A model generated the notes under the pieces. That model worked only from the letters and a program-made list of their open reading frames with translations. It was not told the DNA's origin and searched no databases. The translations under genes and the position numbers were made by a program. DNA of 64,000 bases, from assembly GCA_027575765.1 (NCBI GenBank), contig JANBPT010000039.1, positions 34,145 through 98,144 of the forward strand, read 5' to 3'. Of this stretch, positions 1 to 11,092 are shown piece after piece (position 1 is the stretch's first letter; each line of letters opens with the position of its first letter). This stretch comes from Tieghemiomyces parasiticus. Lineage: Eukaryota; Kickxellomycota; Dimargaritomycetes; Dimargaritales; Dimargaritaceae.

Positions 1-2040
1 GGCTGGCCGCCTGGGCAACCTCGACCGCCGTGTCCGCCCATGGCGAACCCATTCCCAACGCTGGTATTCATGGTGGCCAGAGCCGTCGCACAGCCGTTGC
101 CGCTGGTGTCGTGTCACTCCCAGTTTCAGCTGCGAGCCAGCGCGATAGCGGCCATGGGGACGGGGCGAGGATAACGTACCACCGTTATCGGCACCAGCGG
201 CGTATTTCGGATGGCGACGCCATAGGGACCTGCTATGCACGGCGGAGATTGTCCGGAGGGGCGTGCTGCGAGGATTTTCTGGGGAGTGGGCTGGGAGTCA
301 GGGCCGAGCATTTAAGAGTTTGACCATGCGAGTGGAGGTGGAGCGATAGGGAAGTAGCCAGCGGGCCCCGATGAAGCACGTACCCGTTAGAGTCCTTAGC
401 ACACATCCGCGTATAGTAACCTTAATAGGCCAAAGGCGAGCGCAGGAAGCCACCTCCCTCCCTGCCTGATGCTAACCTAGTTCGGGTGCCCACTGGGAAT
501 TCAAGGGGATGCCCACCATACCGACGAGCTGCACCCCGGGTGAGAGGGATTGGCGTGTACGGTTATAGCAAAGGCCAAGCCACCGAAGAGGTTCGGAATC
601 GTGCCCAGTGGCTAGAAGCGGCCGATAGGCAGGCCTTTCCCCTCCTCTCCCTCTCCTCGGCCGACCAGTCTCGTAGCCGTGGCCGGACGGCAACTCTTTA
701 CTGGTTGCGGATGCTATCGACCCACTGCCACATGCTACACGATGCAATAAACTCAACCGCCCGGCCCTTTCGCCTTCCCAAGCCCCTCGGTGTTTAGCGC
801 CCACCCGTCAGGTTACCTCCATCACGAAGTTTCGTGAACCGTGAACATCGGACGAATGGATAATCCCCCTTGCGAAACCGGTTACGTAGCAGTAGGCCTT
901 GCCGCCGGCTAAACCCATCCCGCCCCGGCTCTGCCACTGCCGCCACTCTCACTCTGCCGCGGCTAGGTGAACCGCTGGACGCTGCTCACTCGGATCCACC
1001 CCCGCTCCTCTAGGTTGACGGAATGCCATGGCTACGTGGGTGGGGAGAAGTGGAGAGGGGGGGAAACGTATCACACCGACCCGCGCGGCCAATTAATAAC
1101 TGGAGCTGTTCCATCGTAATCCTAACGGGTCAGAACGGCTGCTATGTACACTCGGTCTGCCACCAGTCGCTGGGGGAGGGGCGGTGGAGAGAGGCCACGT
1201 CACGGTTCTCGTGGACCGCGTCCTAGCGCACCCACGAGCCGGCCAGTGGATGCGAAGTAATCCCGTGCATGGTAGAGAGTCTAGAGCGCCGCCCATTTAC
1301 CCGGCATTAATTCTTACGGTGATAAAATAGCCTGTGGCGGCCGTTTTCGAAATCTCGGCGAGGGAGCGACCAGGGCATATCAGATGGACACCAGGCTATC
1401 GCCGCTCGCCCTTGAGTTGTACTTTTTTTTTCTTGCCGTAGTACAAGGCCCAGTCTTTCCCGCACCCCAGCTCCTCCGCAGTCAATGCACACACAGTGCG
1501 CCCGGACCAGAGCAGCTCTAGTGGTTACTAGGCGGGGCAGGCGAGTGGGACGCGGTCAGCCAGGCACGAAGGAAAAGGAAAGAAATATTGGCCCAGGGTA
1601 ACCTGTCAAGACAATGCAGTGATGGTGAATCGATAGAAAAAAAAAAGGTGACCTTAGGGCCAGGGTTATTCCCTCTAGCCCCGGAGTGCCAATCGCGTGT
1701 GTCCACGGTTGCCCGCTACTCCACGGCATATACGCACACACCCACTTCTCCGTCTATGCGGAACATCGCCGGCTACTTCTTCAGCACCCCGTGGCCATCC
1801 GATATGAAGCCCCTTGGGCCCCGATCGCCGGGTCCCCCCCACCCCCCCCCTATACCTCATCCGTTAGCCGTGGCCCACCGCCAACCAGCATTTCACCCTT
1901 CCCTGTACACACGGGACAGCACCATCGGCGCTTGCCCGTCATCCTTCATCATCTCCTTTTCTTATTGGCTTGCTGCGGTCCGAACGAGGGGCCCCGTGCA
2001 TCGGTTCGGGGGTGTACTGAGGAAATACCGATCGACATTG
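1..2040. other. intergenic, no gene recognised
   Basis: No reading frame here has a recognisable domain, a coherent codon pattern or splice-linked neighbours. A plus-strand frame is open at the left edge and closes at 323. Its translation is Gly/Arg/Ser-rich and matches nothing I know, so it could be the tail of an exon outside the window or chance. The 191-residue plus-strand frame at 1588-2163 is Pro/Ser/Thr-rich because the DNA is C/T-rich, not because it looks selected. Confidence 0.5.
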
Positions 2041-3161
2041 CCTACGGCCTCCACCCCAATAAATCTATCCACCCCTTCCTCTCCACCTACCCAGGTTAGC
2101 CACCCCATTTGGATGACCCGTACTTCCCCCTCCCCCTCGGGCCCTCTTGCCGTTGTAACTTAATCCCTCCCCGTCATCCGCCTCCCCTGGTTTTGCTCAG
2201 GACCCCTCCCCACTTCACTCCGTTACTTTGCTCGCCTGGGCACCACACAGAACCGCCCTCATCACGATGTATGTCTGAATCCCGCTCCTGCCACGGTTCC
2301 ATATAAATACGTGCCGCCTTTCCCAACCCCTTCGCTTGACAATTTATAATGCACATACTTCAACCAATTATCTAGCCCGTGTCGTGAAAGCCAGATAACC
2401 TACTCCGCCTCACTTCACCCGTGACTATTGCTCCTCACCTCTGTCCACGGCACAAGCCCTTCCGAGGTGCCGATTTTTGACACCTACCTGCCTCTCTAGG
2501 TCCTACCATCCCACTTGAACCGCCTTTGTACAACACCCCCAACGCTTCCCGTTCGCTTCCTCCGCTTTATCTTGTAACACTCGGTAGCACACGCCACCTC
2601 ACTCCTCGCCGCTCTGGTCCTGATCAGCCTCCCCCGTCGCTACGCACTGCTGGCTTTCAGTCCCCGCCCAAACCAAGCAACCCTCCGAGTTTAGTGCCAT
2701 CAGATTTTTGATGGACGTTGTGCCTGGACCTTCCCCATCTTTTTTTTCCGTTCTAGCCCTTTCCCTTCCCGCCTTCTCCAACTGGCCCTGCGAGACCTGA
2801 GCCGTCGGGTATATAATCTGCCAATCCCCACTCCCTTGGCCGCTAACATTAATCCTACCCGCCACCTCTTTTACGTTTTCAACCCCGTATCCTCCACTCC
2901 ACCGTTTCTGTTCTAGAACCGGGTTTATTGATCTGGTATTCTTCCGACGCTTTCTGGACTGCGCCCTAGCCTTTCCTCTTTGGGACTCCCCCCATCCTCC
3001 TTCCCGCTGACCTGTACGCTCTCCCCTGACACTGCTGATTTTTGCATCGCCACCCCACGCCCCTTCCCCCCTTAACCTTCCTTCCCACTCTACTTGATCC
3101 GATCCGTCGGTCACGGAGTCTACACGTCACTGCCCACTTTAATTTATCCGCTCGCCTCGCC
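2041..3161 (+). promoter_or_regulatory. pyrimidine-rich leader/promoter of the zinc-finger gene
   Basis: About 1.1 kb of strongly C/T-biased plus strand runs up to the start codon at 3162, with an AT-rich TATA-like TATAAATA near 2301. Long frames on the opposite strand (for example 2599-3114) are Gly/Arg/Glu-rich by-products of this skew. The same skew on the coding strand precedes most other genes in the window. The call as promoter plus 5' UTR is inferred from position and composition. Confidence 0.45.
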
Positions 3162-4442
3162 ATGGATATCCGTACTCTGCTCAACCACCCGGCGACGGAG
3201 TCTACACGGCACGGCGCCTCACCCGCCCCCCAGGTTGAGGACCACCAGCTGCTCCTGATGCTGGGCAAGCGGCCACAGGCCGAGCATTCTCAACCCACCT
3301 TGGCCCGCAGTCACTCCGACAAGGCCTCCACTGCCAGCCCACCACTCTCACCCCTCTGCATTGACGAGGAGGAGGAGGACGATGAAGATACGACCGGCCT
3401 GGATACCGCCTTGCTCATGGAGGGCGCTGAGCGCCCCTACATTTGCCGGTGGTCCGAGTGCCAGAAGGCCTTCGCCCGCAAGTCCGACCTGATGCGCCAT
3501 CGCCGTATCCACACTGGCGAGCGGCCTTACCCATGTGACTGGCCTGGCTGCGGCAAGCGCTTCATTCAGCGCTCGGCCCTCACCGTCCACTACCGCACCC
3601 ACACTGGCGAGCGGCCTCACCTCTGCGAGTTCTGCGGCAAAAACTTTAGCGACTCCTCCTCCCTGGCCAGGCATCGGCGCACCCACACGGGCAAACGCCC
3701 GTACGCCTGCGACCACGCCGGCTGCGGCCGGACCTTCACCCGGCGGACTACGCTCACCAAGCACCAGCTTACCCATGACAGCAACTGGAAGTCGTACCAG
3801 GTCAGCAATCCCACCGCCCACCGCAGCGCCTCCTCTCTGGACTCGCCCACCGCCTCAGAAGCGACCGTCGACTCTGGCTTGTCCGCCCTGTCGGTACCCA
3901 ACTCCCCGCTCCATCTCCTGGTTCTTCCTCCAGTCTCAGGCCCCTCCAGCGCCCCCGCGACCGCCACCTCCTACCGCTCGGTCAGTCCCGCCAGCAGCGC
4001 CCCCGTCGCCTCCGGCCCCCACCGCCACCGCCACCACCCGCTGTCGTCGCCCCACCAGTCCGGCACCGCCCGGTCAACCCCTTATCCATCACCCGCCTAC
4101 CATACGTCGTGGTCACCGGCCTACCCGGTCTCCCCTGACCACCTCTACCCCCACCACCACCACCCTTACCTCCACGCGGGCCACGCCTCCTCGGCCCCCG
4201 CTTTGGGCGGCCGGACTAGTTCCTCCTCCGGCAATGACACAACGCCACTGCCGCCCCTGCATCTGGCTAACCCACACGGTTACCAGCACACACCTGCCAC
4301 CTCCCATCACCCCGCTCAAGTCCAACCGTCTGTGGCTCCGAAGACTGCTGCATACCCTCGGCATCTGGTTGACCACGCCCTACCCCCTCTGCACTACATT
4401 GACCACGTCTGCCCAGCGGCTACCACGTACGGGTCTTACTAA
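3162..4442 (+). CDS. C2H2 zinc-finger transcription factor (four fingers)
   Basis: A 426-residue single-exon protein that is very probably a nuclear DNA-binding regulator. I start it at 3162, where the context GCCATGG is good and the N-terminus becomes MDIRTLLNHP, resembling other fungal C2H2 regulators. The frame stays open upstream to 3042, but that part reads through the pyrimidine leader. Four tandem C2H2 fingers lie at about residues 95-117, 125-147, 155-175 and 183-205, joined by TGERP/TGKRP linkers. Finger 2 contains QRSALTVH, finger 3 SDSSSLARH and finger 4 RRTTLTKH, a finger order I associate with a conserved fungal C2H2 group. An acidic run (EEEEEDDED) lies just before the fingers. 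The C-terminal half is Pro/Ser/His-rich and low complexity, typical of a regulatory tail. Target genes cannot be deduced. Confidence 0.88.
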   Translation: MDIRTLLNHPATESTRHGASPAPQVEDHQLLLMLGKRPQAEHSQPTLARSHSDKASTASPPLSPLCIDEEEEDDEDTTGLDTALLMEGAERPYICRWSECQKAFARKSDLMRHRRIHTGERPYPCDWPGCGKRFIQRSALTVHYRTHTGERPHLCEFCGKNFSDSSSLARHRRTHTGKRPYACDHAGCGRTFTRRTTLTKHQLTHDSNWKSYQVSNPTAHRSASSLDSPTASEATVDSGLSALSVPNSPLHLLVLPPVSGPSSAPATATSYRSVSPASSAPVASGPHRHRHHPLSSPHQSGTARSTPYPSPAYHTSWSPAYPVSPDHLYPHHHHPYLHAGHASSAPALGGRTSSSSGNDTTPLPPLHLANPHGYQHTPATSHHPAQVQPSVAPKTAAYPRHLVDHALPPLHYIDHVCPAATTYGSY

Positions 4443-6079
4443 GCCCCCCCCCATTTCCACCCCTCTACTCGCAGTATGTCTTGTGTATTTTAGAATCCAT
4501 ACCATCCCCTCCCTCAAACCCCCCTTTTTGTTCATCTCCCATCCCAGCATCCCCCCCGCTCGATTGTGCGGACTAATTGTGTAATGTCACCCGTCCTCTC
4601 ATTTTTTTTCTCTCACTACCACATGCGCATCGTGCTATTCTCACCCATACTTTATTTATCTCCCTCCCCCCTCCCCTTTGGTCCGCGACCGTGTATCTAT
4701 TTCTCCCCATTAATTTTTCGAAACGCTAATGAAGACTCCCCGGCCTCCTTGCACGCACATTGTCACCCATCCTTCATGGGATAGCACGTAAACTGACTAG
4801 CGCATTACGAGTGCCATGGTAGGGTCAAGATGGCTTTTCTTGGCGGACTATTTTGGGAGTTATGAAGATCGATTCTCAAAAAGGGGTGGTGGTCGTCTGT
4901 GACACCCAATGGCTAGCTGAGTGTGACAGGTGGCGGTGGATGGTGGGAGGGAGTGGAGAGTTCCACCCAAGGCAGGGCCTGATGGCCTAGCTGCGGGAAG
5001 ACGGGAAAGGAGGCCAGCGGTAAAACGACAGTCGAGTTCTAATCTGATAGGACGGTCGGAGTGAAGACGGGAAACAGCACAGCCATGACAGAGGCACGCG
5101 AGGCAGCTGATGCGATGTACCTGCTGGACGAGCCCCAATGACCCGGCGATGGTACTGGGCAAGACAATCCAACCGGAGGGGGCCGTGTCCACGCGCGCGC
5201 GCGGAGATGGGGAGAGAGAAGAGTGGCGACGGCGATCGGTATGCTCCTGTGTATAATCCATTCCCCTTCCACTCGTCCTTTCTCCCTTGCACTGTCTCGC
5301 CATGGACAGGCGGAGCGACTAGCTTCTCGCCACCTATACGCATTGGTCGCTGGCTAGAATTCCTCCAGCCCGCCTACTAGTTCGGCACTGAAGGATAAAG
5401 CTTTGCCTTTTGCACATCCATACGGAGCCTGCAGTCAACCTTACCCGTCGATGGTGGCTACCTTAGCTTTCACTCTCACTCTCACCCATTCCACCACCCC
5501 TTTGTCGCCCTCCCCTCCCTCCCTTCACGCCTCTCTCCCTCCTTAAGCCACCGATATGTACCAGCCCTTACAATAACCGGGTGCCAACACCCGCACCCCT
5601 TACTTCCCCCCTTCCCTATCAATTGCCCCACTCCTGTTTGATCGAACGGGGTGCACGTTCCTTCGATGTCACTCGTATATTGTGTACATATAAATATGTG
5701 TGTGTGCTTTTGTTTTTTTCTTTCGTTGTGAACCTCACCACCCCACTCTTCCGGGTTTGACTCATAGAGGTTTGGGTTACACACGGACCACTAGTGTGAG
5801 CCTCGTGATAGGTTGGAGCAAAACAAGCAGGGAGGGGGGCGAGGTGCAAGAATGTATGCTGGGGAGGATGGGAGGGAAGAAGAACGAATATCCGTCAGGC
5901 TTGGCATAGGCCGACGTTTGCGTGCAGAGAAACTCATTGGAGAAGAGGGAATACAGATAATGATAAATAAAAGAAGGGAAGAGTGGGTGGTCCTAGCGCC
6001 GATCCCACTTGATACCTTCCCGTTCATTCACCCTACCTCCAATCACCCATGCCATATGACAATTGGATAGAGCATGGTT

Positions 6080-6106
6080 ATTTTTCTTTTTTTTTTTAGA
6101 AAAAGG
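6080..6106. repeat. T-rich imperfect palindrome, copy 1
   Basis: TTTTTCT, then a long T-run, then AGAAAAAGGA. The arms TTTTTCT and AGAAAAA are complementary. A closely similar string occurs at about 53337-53365 on the same strand. It could be a simple-sequence coincidence or a trace of a dispersed element. Confidence 0.5.
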
Positions 6107-7344
6107 AGTAATTCTTGACCTAAATAGGGGGATATCATTGCCATTGTCCATTAAGAGCAGGACGAGTAGGCGGATGATAGGTTCGACCATCAGCACAGTC
6201 CACTCTGTGACTCGATGCACGGACTACTGTGGGAATGTGTGGGGGGGGGGAGAGAGAAGACGTAGTCACGAGAGAGTTAGGTCAATCGACGTATATAGCC
6301 TCTGCTCGCAGTTTAGTGAGACACAGTGAGGGGTGCAGCATGTCTTCTCTATTGATGCATGGGAGCTACGCATGGCACGGAGGAATAGGATATTGGCGAG
6401 CCCGCTGGGTGTGTGTGTGTCGTCTGGATGGTGTGACGTCGGTATGCATTGTCCTGTATCAAAGTATAATACGGATTGGTTCGGTGGAGTTACAATTCGA
6501 GTGGCCCTGTTTAAAGCGTGAGCGGAACCCACCTACTCTAATCTGTTAACCCCCACACCTAACAGTCTGGCAGTGCCCGGTGCGCGTTATTGAAAGACGG
6601 CAAGGCTTTGTGAACGGCTACAAATATATAAACATGAGCGTGGTTACACTAAAAATGCCATCTCCCCATCCCACTCACTCACCTAACATCATCTCTTTCA
6701 CTCTCTCTCTCTGCCTCCCAACTCTCGCCCTTCAAGTGCTTAAAACGGCCGCGGCGGATCGCTGCTAAGCAGTCATGGTTGTCCGCCCATCCTCTTGGCG
6801 TCATAGCGTGTCGACTTTTCTCTACTTGGCGCTCTGACGCCCTTACACCCTAGTTCTCCGCTTGGTCAGAAGGTTTTGTTAGTTTACGCACCTGGGTTGC
6901 CGAACGGGAGGATAATTGTGAATAAAAAGCGGGGATTGACCCACGGTCTCGGGTGGTTATTATCAGCAATGTGAATCCGCTACCTGGCAATTATTTTTAT
7001 CCTTATACACGATGCGTGCCCATATCCATAGCTCGACGTGGGCAGTAGAAAAATGAATATATCGCTCACGGATATAGGCTGACCTGGAATACGGCCGCCA
7101 ACTTTGGACCAACCGTGGCGAGGAAAGGGGGTGGGAGAGGTAAGACACGGGCCATAACGACTCCAATTGTAATGCCCATCAATGCCCACACTTCCAATAT
7201 CCGGGGGGTTACACCTGGTAGCTGTGTGGGTCCTACAAGTGATGTACTTGTGGATACGCCCGAACGAAGCCAACCGCCCTCGTCGCATCCTGACCCCAAG
7301 TAATAGCTCTTGCCACTCCCTCAGCGCCGTACCATAGATCAATA

Positions 7345-7349
<5 letters not shown>

Positions 7350-7375
<26 letters not shown>
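7350..7375. repeat. (AC)n microsatellite
   Basis: Thirteen uninterrupted AC units inside the gene-poor region. Direct observation. Confidence 0.95.
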
Positions 7376-8217
7376 GCAGACAGATATCACTGCGTAGGCG
7401 TGCTGGGATGGTGGAGTTTTTGGGAGGTACGTGATAAACACAGGTCTACCACCGTGCGGTAGAAGGATATTACCCGCCCACCATGCCCATTCCCAAACCT
7501 CGCTCATACACCCTCCCCCAAATCCAAGTAAACACCATGGGTCGCACCAGTCAGGGTTTTTTTGAGGGGAAGCTTGAAGTGTAGAGGGCGCTTGATCCGG
7601 GACATAAACAGTTTTTGAATAGGAGTGACGGCTGTGTGTTACAGGCTCAACGAGGATACTCTATCGGCGCATTGGATGCTCTGCCTAGCCCGCTTCCCTC
7701 CCACCAGCCTCGTAGGGTGTCACACACATGGCAAGCGAGACCCGGCCTCCACGAAAGAAAACTAGAACCAAAAAAAAGGGTAAAAGGTAAGGGGAAGAGG
7801 GAAACAATGTAGTCTGCAACCCAGAAACCACCAATAACCAAAAATAAAATAAAACTACAGGGTAATCCTATCACCAGTGGGGTCAATCCGTTGTTGGTGG
7901 AGTGGCGATACGGAAAAGGAATAAGGACTGGCTTGTACCTACTCCTAAAACTGATGTACCTGTCAAACGGCACTTTCACTCGCCTCGCCAGCCCAACGTT
8001 CTACAATCTTTACCCTCTCTCTCACTCCACTTACTCCATATCCACTCCACATCATAAACCTTTAGAACAGGTCCATATCTGATGGGCCCGGCGTAGCTGG
8101 GGTGTACACAGCCAAACCCCCTCCCCATTGGTACTAGAGAGGTGGAGGGGAGGGAAAAGTGAGGCTAGTAAAAAAGGGAGATAGGAAGATCTTGCGTTAA
8201 TATGTAACTGTGATTCG

Positions 8218-8310
8218 GTGGGGAGGGGGGTTTGTGAAGGGGAGGGGAGTTTGAAGTACAAAGAGAAGATGAGGGGGTGGGGAGGGGGGGAGAGAGATGT
8301 GGGGTGGGGA
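8218..8310 (+). repeat. G-run cluster with quadruplex potential
   Basis: At least eight runs of four or more G on the plus strand within about 90 bases, separated by short loops, which fits the usual G-quadruplex pattern at least twice. No gene is attached to it. Folding is inferred from the pattern only. Confidence 0.6.
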
Positions 8311-9675
8311 AGAGCCGGTGTGTGAGTGAGATACAGACCAACGGACCCTTCCGACTGGCAGCCAGTTATCTCACGGTGGGGATTGTGACGCCCGGGCCAT
8401 CTCTCCTAGGTACTCGGATTTTTCCCCTCTATCGGAATTTCCCACCTGTCTCTGGTAGCTTATCCCTTGGTATTACCTCCCCCGCCCCCCCAGTCGACTT
8501 CCCTCGATCCTCTTCCAATCTCCGCTCTCTATCCTGAAGATACCCGTGCCTTCTACAAGTTGTTGGCCGTGTGTCTCACCCTTCCCATATATTAGTGCCC
8601 ATCCCGAGGGGGTTAAATTCGTGTAATATTCACCGTAGGGACCTCAATTGAGGCGATGGATTCTGAATATCCTCTACCCCCCCGTCCTCTGTCTATTCAC
8701 TAAGGTTACTCGGTCATTCTCATCCCTTGCTCGGCGGGGGGCCTTTCTTTAGACTGTTCGGGTGTCGGAGAGCGACGAGGGGGGGGGCGGAGGAGCTAGC
8801 TAAGTCGTCCGATGTAACCTACATTTTTGCAGTTTTATGTGAGTCGTGCCTACTTCCACCACCCTCCACCCTTTCTCTACATCCCCTCTTGGTTTAGCAT
8901 CCCCTTACATCCACACCCTGCTTAAACTACCACCTAAAGATCCCCCCGGCCCGAAACGACAGTCTACTTCTCAGTCTGACCGTTTCCCATTAGTCGGATT
9001 CTTGGTGCTGTTATGGTCGATTTTGAAGTATATTAACTTCGCCCACTTCTTTCGTAGCAATTACATGGCGTCACGTAGGTATTTTTTCTATCGGGTATTT
9101 CATCGCAGCGAGCTTCCTACCACGACATCAGAGCATTATTAGACGGCTACTTTTAGGCCTTCAGAACCTATACGTTGCTAGTTCTCCCTCCTGTTGTGTG
9201 TTTTGAGACCCAGCGCTGTGGGCGTGTGTGTGTAAGTATGAGTATAAATCCAATTGTCACATCGCTTGTTCCGTTTTTTTAGTGTGGGCAATGTGGGTGG
9301 CTGGGACCATAGGTTTACCCGAGAGGCTGGACGGAAGGCAAGGTAGTGAAGGGCGACGAATTGAAACTTACCGTCGGGGTTCTTGGACATAAATTAAAAG
9401 CAAAAACAACAACCCTTCACCTCCCCACCCGATACGGCGGTGTGCATTCCAAGAGCTTTGCACTCAAATTGATTGACCACTGTACGCAGTGAAATGTCTC
9501 TGCAGACCTTCCTTAACAGCCATTTGTCCGAGAATAATGGAGGGTAAATCATAGTGCATCGGGGAGGGAAATTCCGAGTCCGTTTGCGGTACCTCCAACG
9601 CCCAAATGCGGCGAGGCTGGCCGAGTTGACCCTAACGGTGCTTTGCTAACTTCTGCTACTATCTTTACCTCATGG

Positions 9676-9703
9676 CTCTCTCTCTCTCTCTCTCTCTCTC
9701 TCC
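9676..9703. repeat. (CT)n microsatellite
   Basis: About 14 uninterrupted CT units followed by a short pyrimidine-rich stretch. Confidence 0.95.
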
Positions 9704-10832
9704 TTCCCTTTTCTCCTCCCCTCCGGCCATGGCCGATCCGGGAAATTCGGATAAACGTTGCCGCACGTCGTCATACAAGTATCCCGGTTGACATGAAACC
9801 TTGGTGCAGAAGAGGGTAATGATATTGAAAGGAGATGTGGATGATTATGAGCCAAAAACAAAGAAACGATGCCCCACCCATTATCGGATTTCGAATGATT
9901 ACTGGACAAACTTACCATTGTTCCCCCCTCCCCTTCCCAACCCTCCTTCCCTCTCACCCTCCCGTCCTACGAGGGACATGCAGTGTCGACCAACACGTTG
10001 CCATTTTCAGGCCTGTGAACTACACGACCCTAAAACGGGGAAGCGTAGAGGATCGAATAGTAGAGCAAGCCGCCAGATCGGTTGAGGAGTCCACCTCTGG
10101 GCTCAAACCATCCGCTGTAATGCAGGGATCTCGAGCCAACCCGCTGCTCCCCACCAGAGTCCGTGAACGAAGGGGAGGGTGCGGGGAATTGGTCACAGTA
10201 GGACTCCCCGCCCTTCTCTTTGCATTCGGGTGACTTGTAGCTGCTACTGGACGAAGGCTCTCACCCCTCACCCTCTACCCTTCTCCTCCCCCACCCCCGG
10301 CCCTTCAACGTCATGTCAGCAGACGGTAACGTGCCTTCTTTCTCGTCCGATTCACTGGGTGCACATGGCCGTGGGTTCTAGAGCCCCTTCCTCCTCTTCC
10401 TCCCTGACGACAGACCTCTCATCCATATTTCCGTCGCTCAGTTATGACCGAGTAATAACGTCTCCTTCCCGTATTTCTACACGCTGTCTAATGTCTCATT
10501 AATTACACCCTCTATCATATTTTTTACCTGCGGGTCCTACTATGTCCTCCTTCCCCACTCCCCTTGAACTTCATCTGGCCTCCCCCAAGTTGGCGGGTAG
10601 AAGGAGCACCTCCCCCCCCCGTGCCCAGCACCCGAATAAGGCACTTATGGGTACTTGTCGGGCACGGTGCGGCATGAGATCGGATCCGAAGTGCACAGTC
10701 TTTGTGTAGGGAGGGGAGATGCGAAGTGATTATCCCATTTATCTGACACTTTCTCTCCCCTGAGCTTGGCAGATTTGCCATAATTTCTTGGCGCCTGAAC
10801 CGAGCGTGGGTGTAGGTGGGATCGGATGCCCC

Positions 10833-10850
10833 TGTGTGTGTGTGTGTGTG
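10833..10850. repeat. (TG)n microsatellite
   Basis: About nine TG units, followed by a short CGTGCGCG stretch. Confidence 0.9.
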
Positions 10851-11073
10851 CGTGCGCGGGTCAAGGAGTCAATACAATGTCTACTCATTATAGTATTCGG
10901 TTTCAGTCCAGGGGAGTAGGGAGACCCGTCTCGGAGGAATCCAGTACCATATATTGGTTTCTCGGGGCCATGGCTCTTGGTGACGTTCCGATAGATTCGA
11001 GATCGGCCGAGCCGTGGTCCAATGGTAAGTAAAAAGGGGGTACCCATTCTACAGCTCTGCACAAACTAAACGG

Positions 11074-11092
11074 GTGTGTGTGTGTGTGTGTG
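11074..11092. repeat. (GT)n microsatellite
   Basis: About nine GT units, only 220 bases from the previous GT tract. Confidence 0.9.

Noticed and set aside
1..323. Plus-strand frame open at the left window edge, Ala/Gly/Arg-rich
   Set aside because: No domain, no codon or splice support, and overlapping frames on the other strand look equally plausible.
1588..2163. 191-residue plus-strand frame
   Set aside because: Pro/Ser/Thr-rich translation of C/T-rich DNA, with no recognisable motif.
2599..3114. 171-residue minus-strand frame
   Set aside because: Antisense to the pyrimidine leader of the zinc-finger gene; composition explains the Gly/Glu/Arg content.
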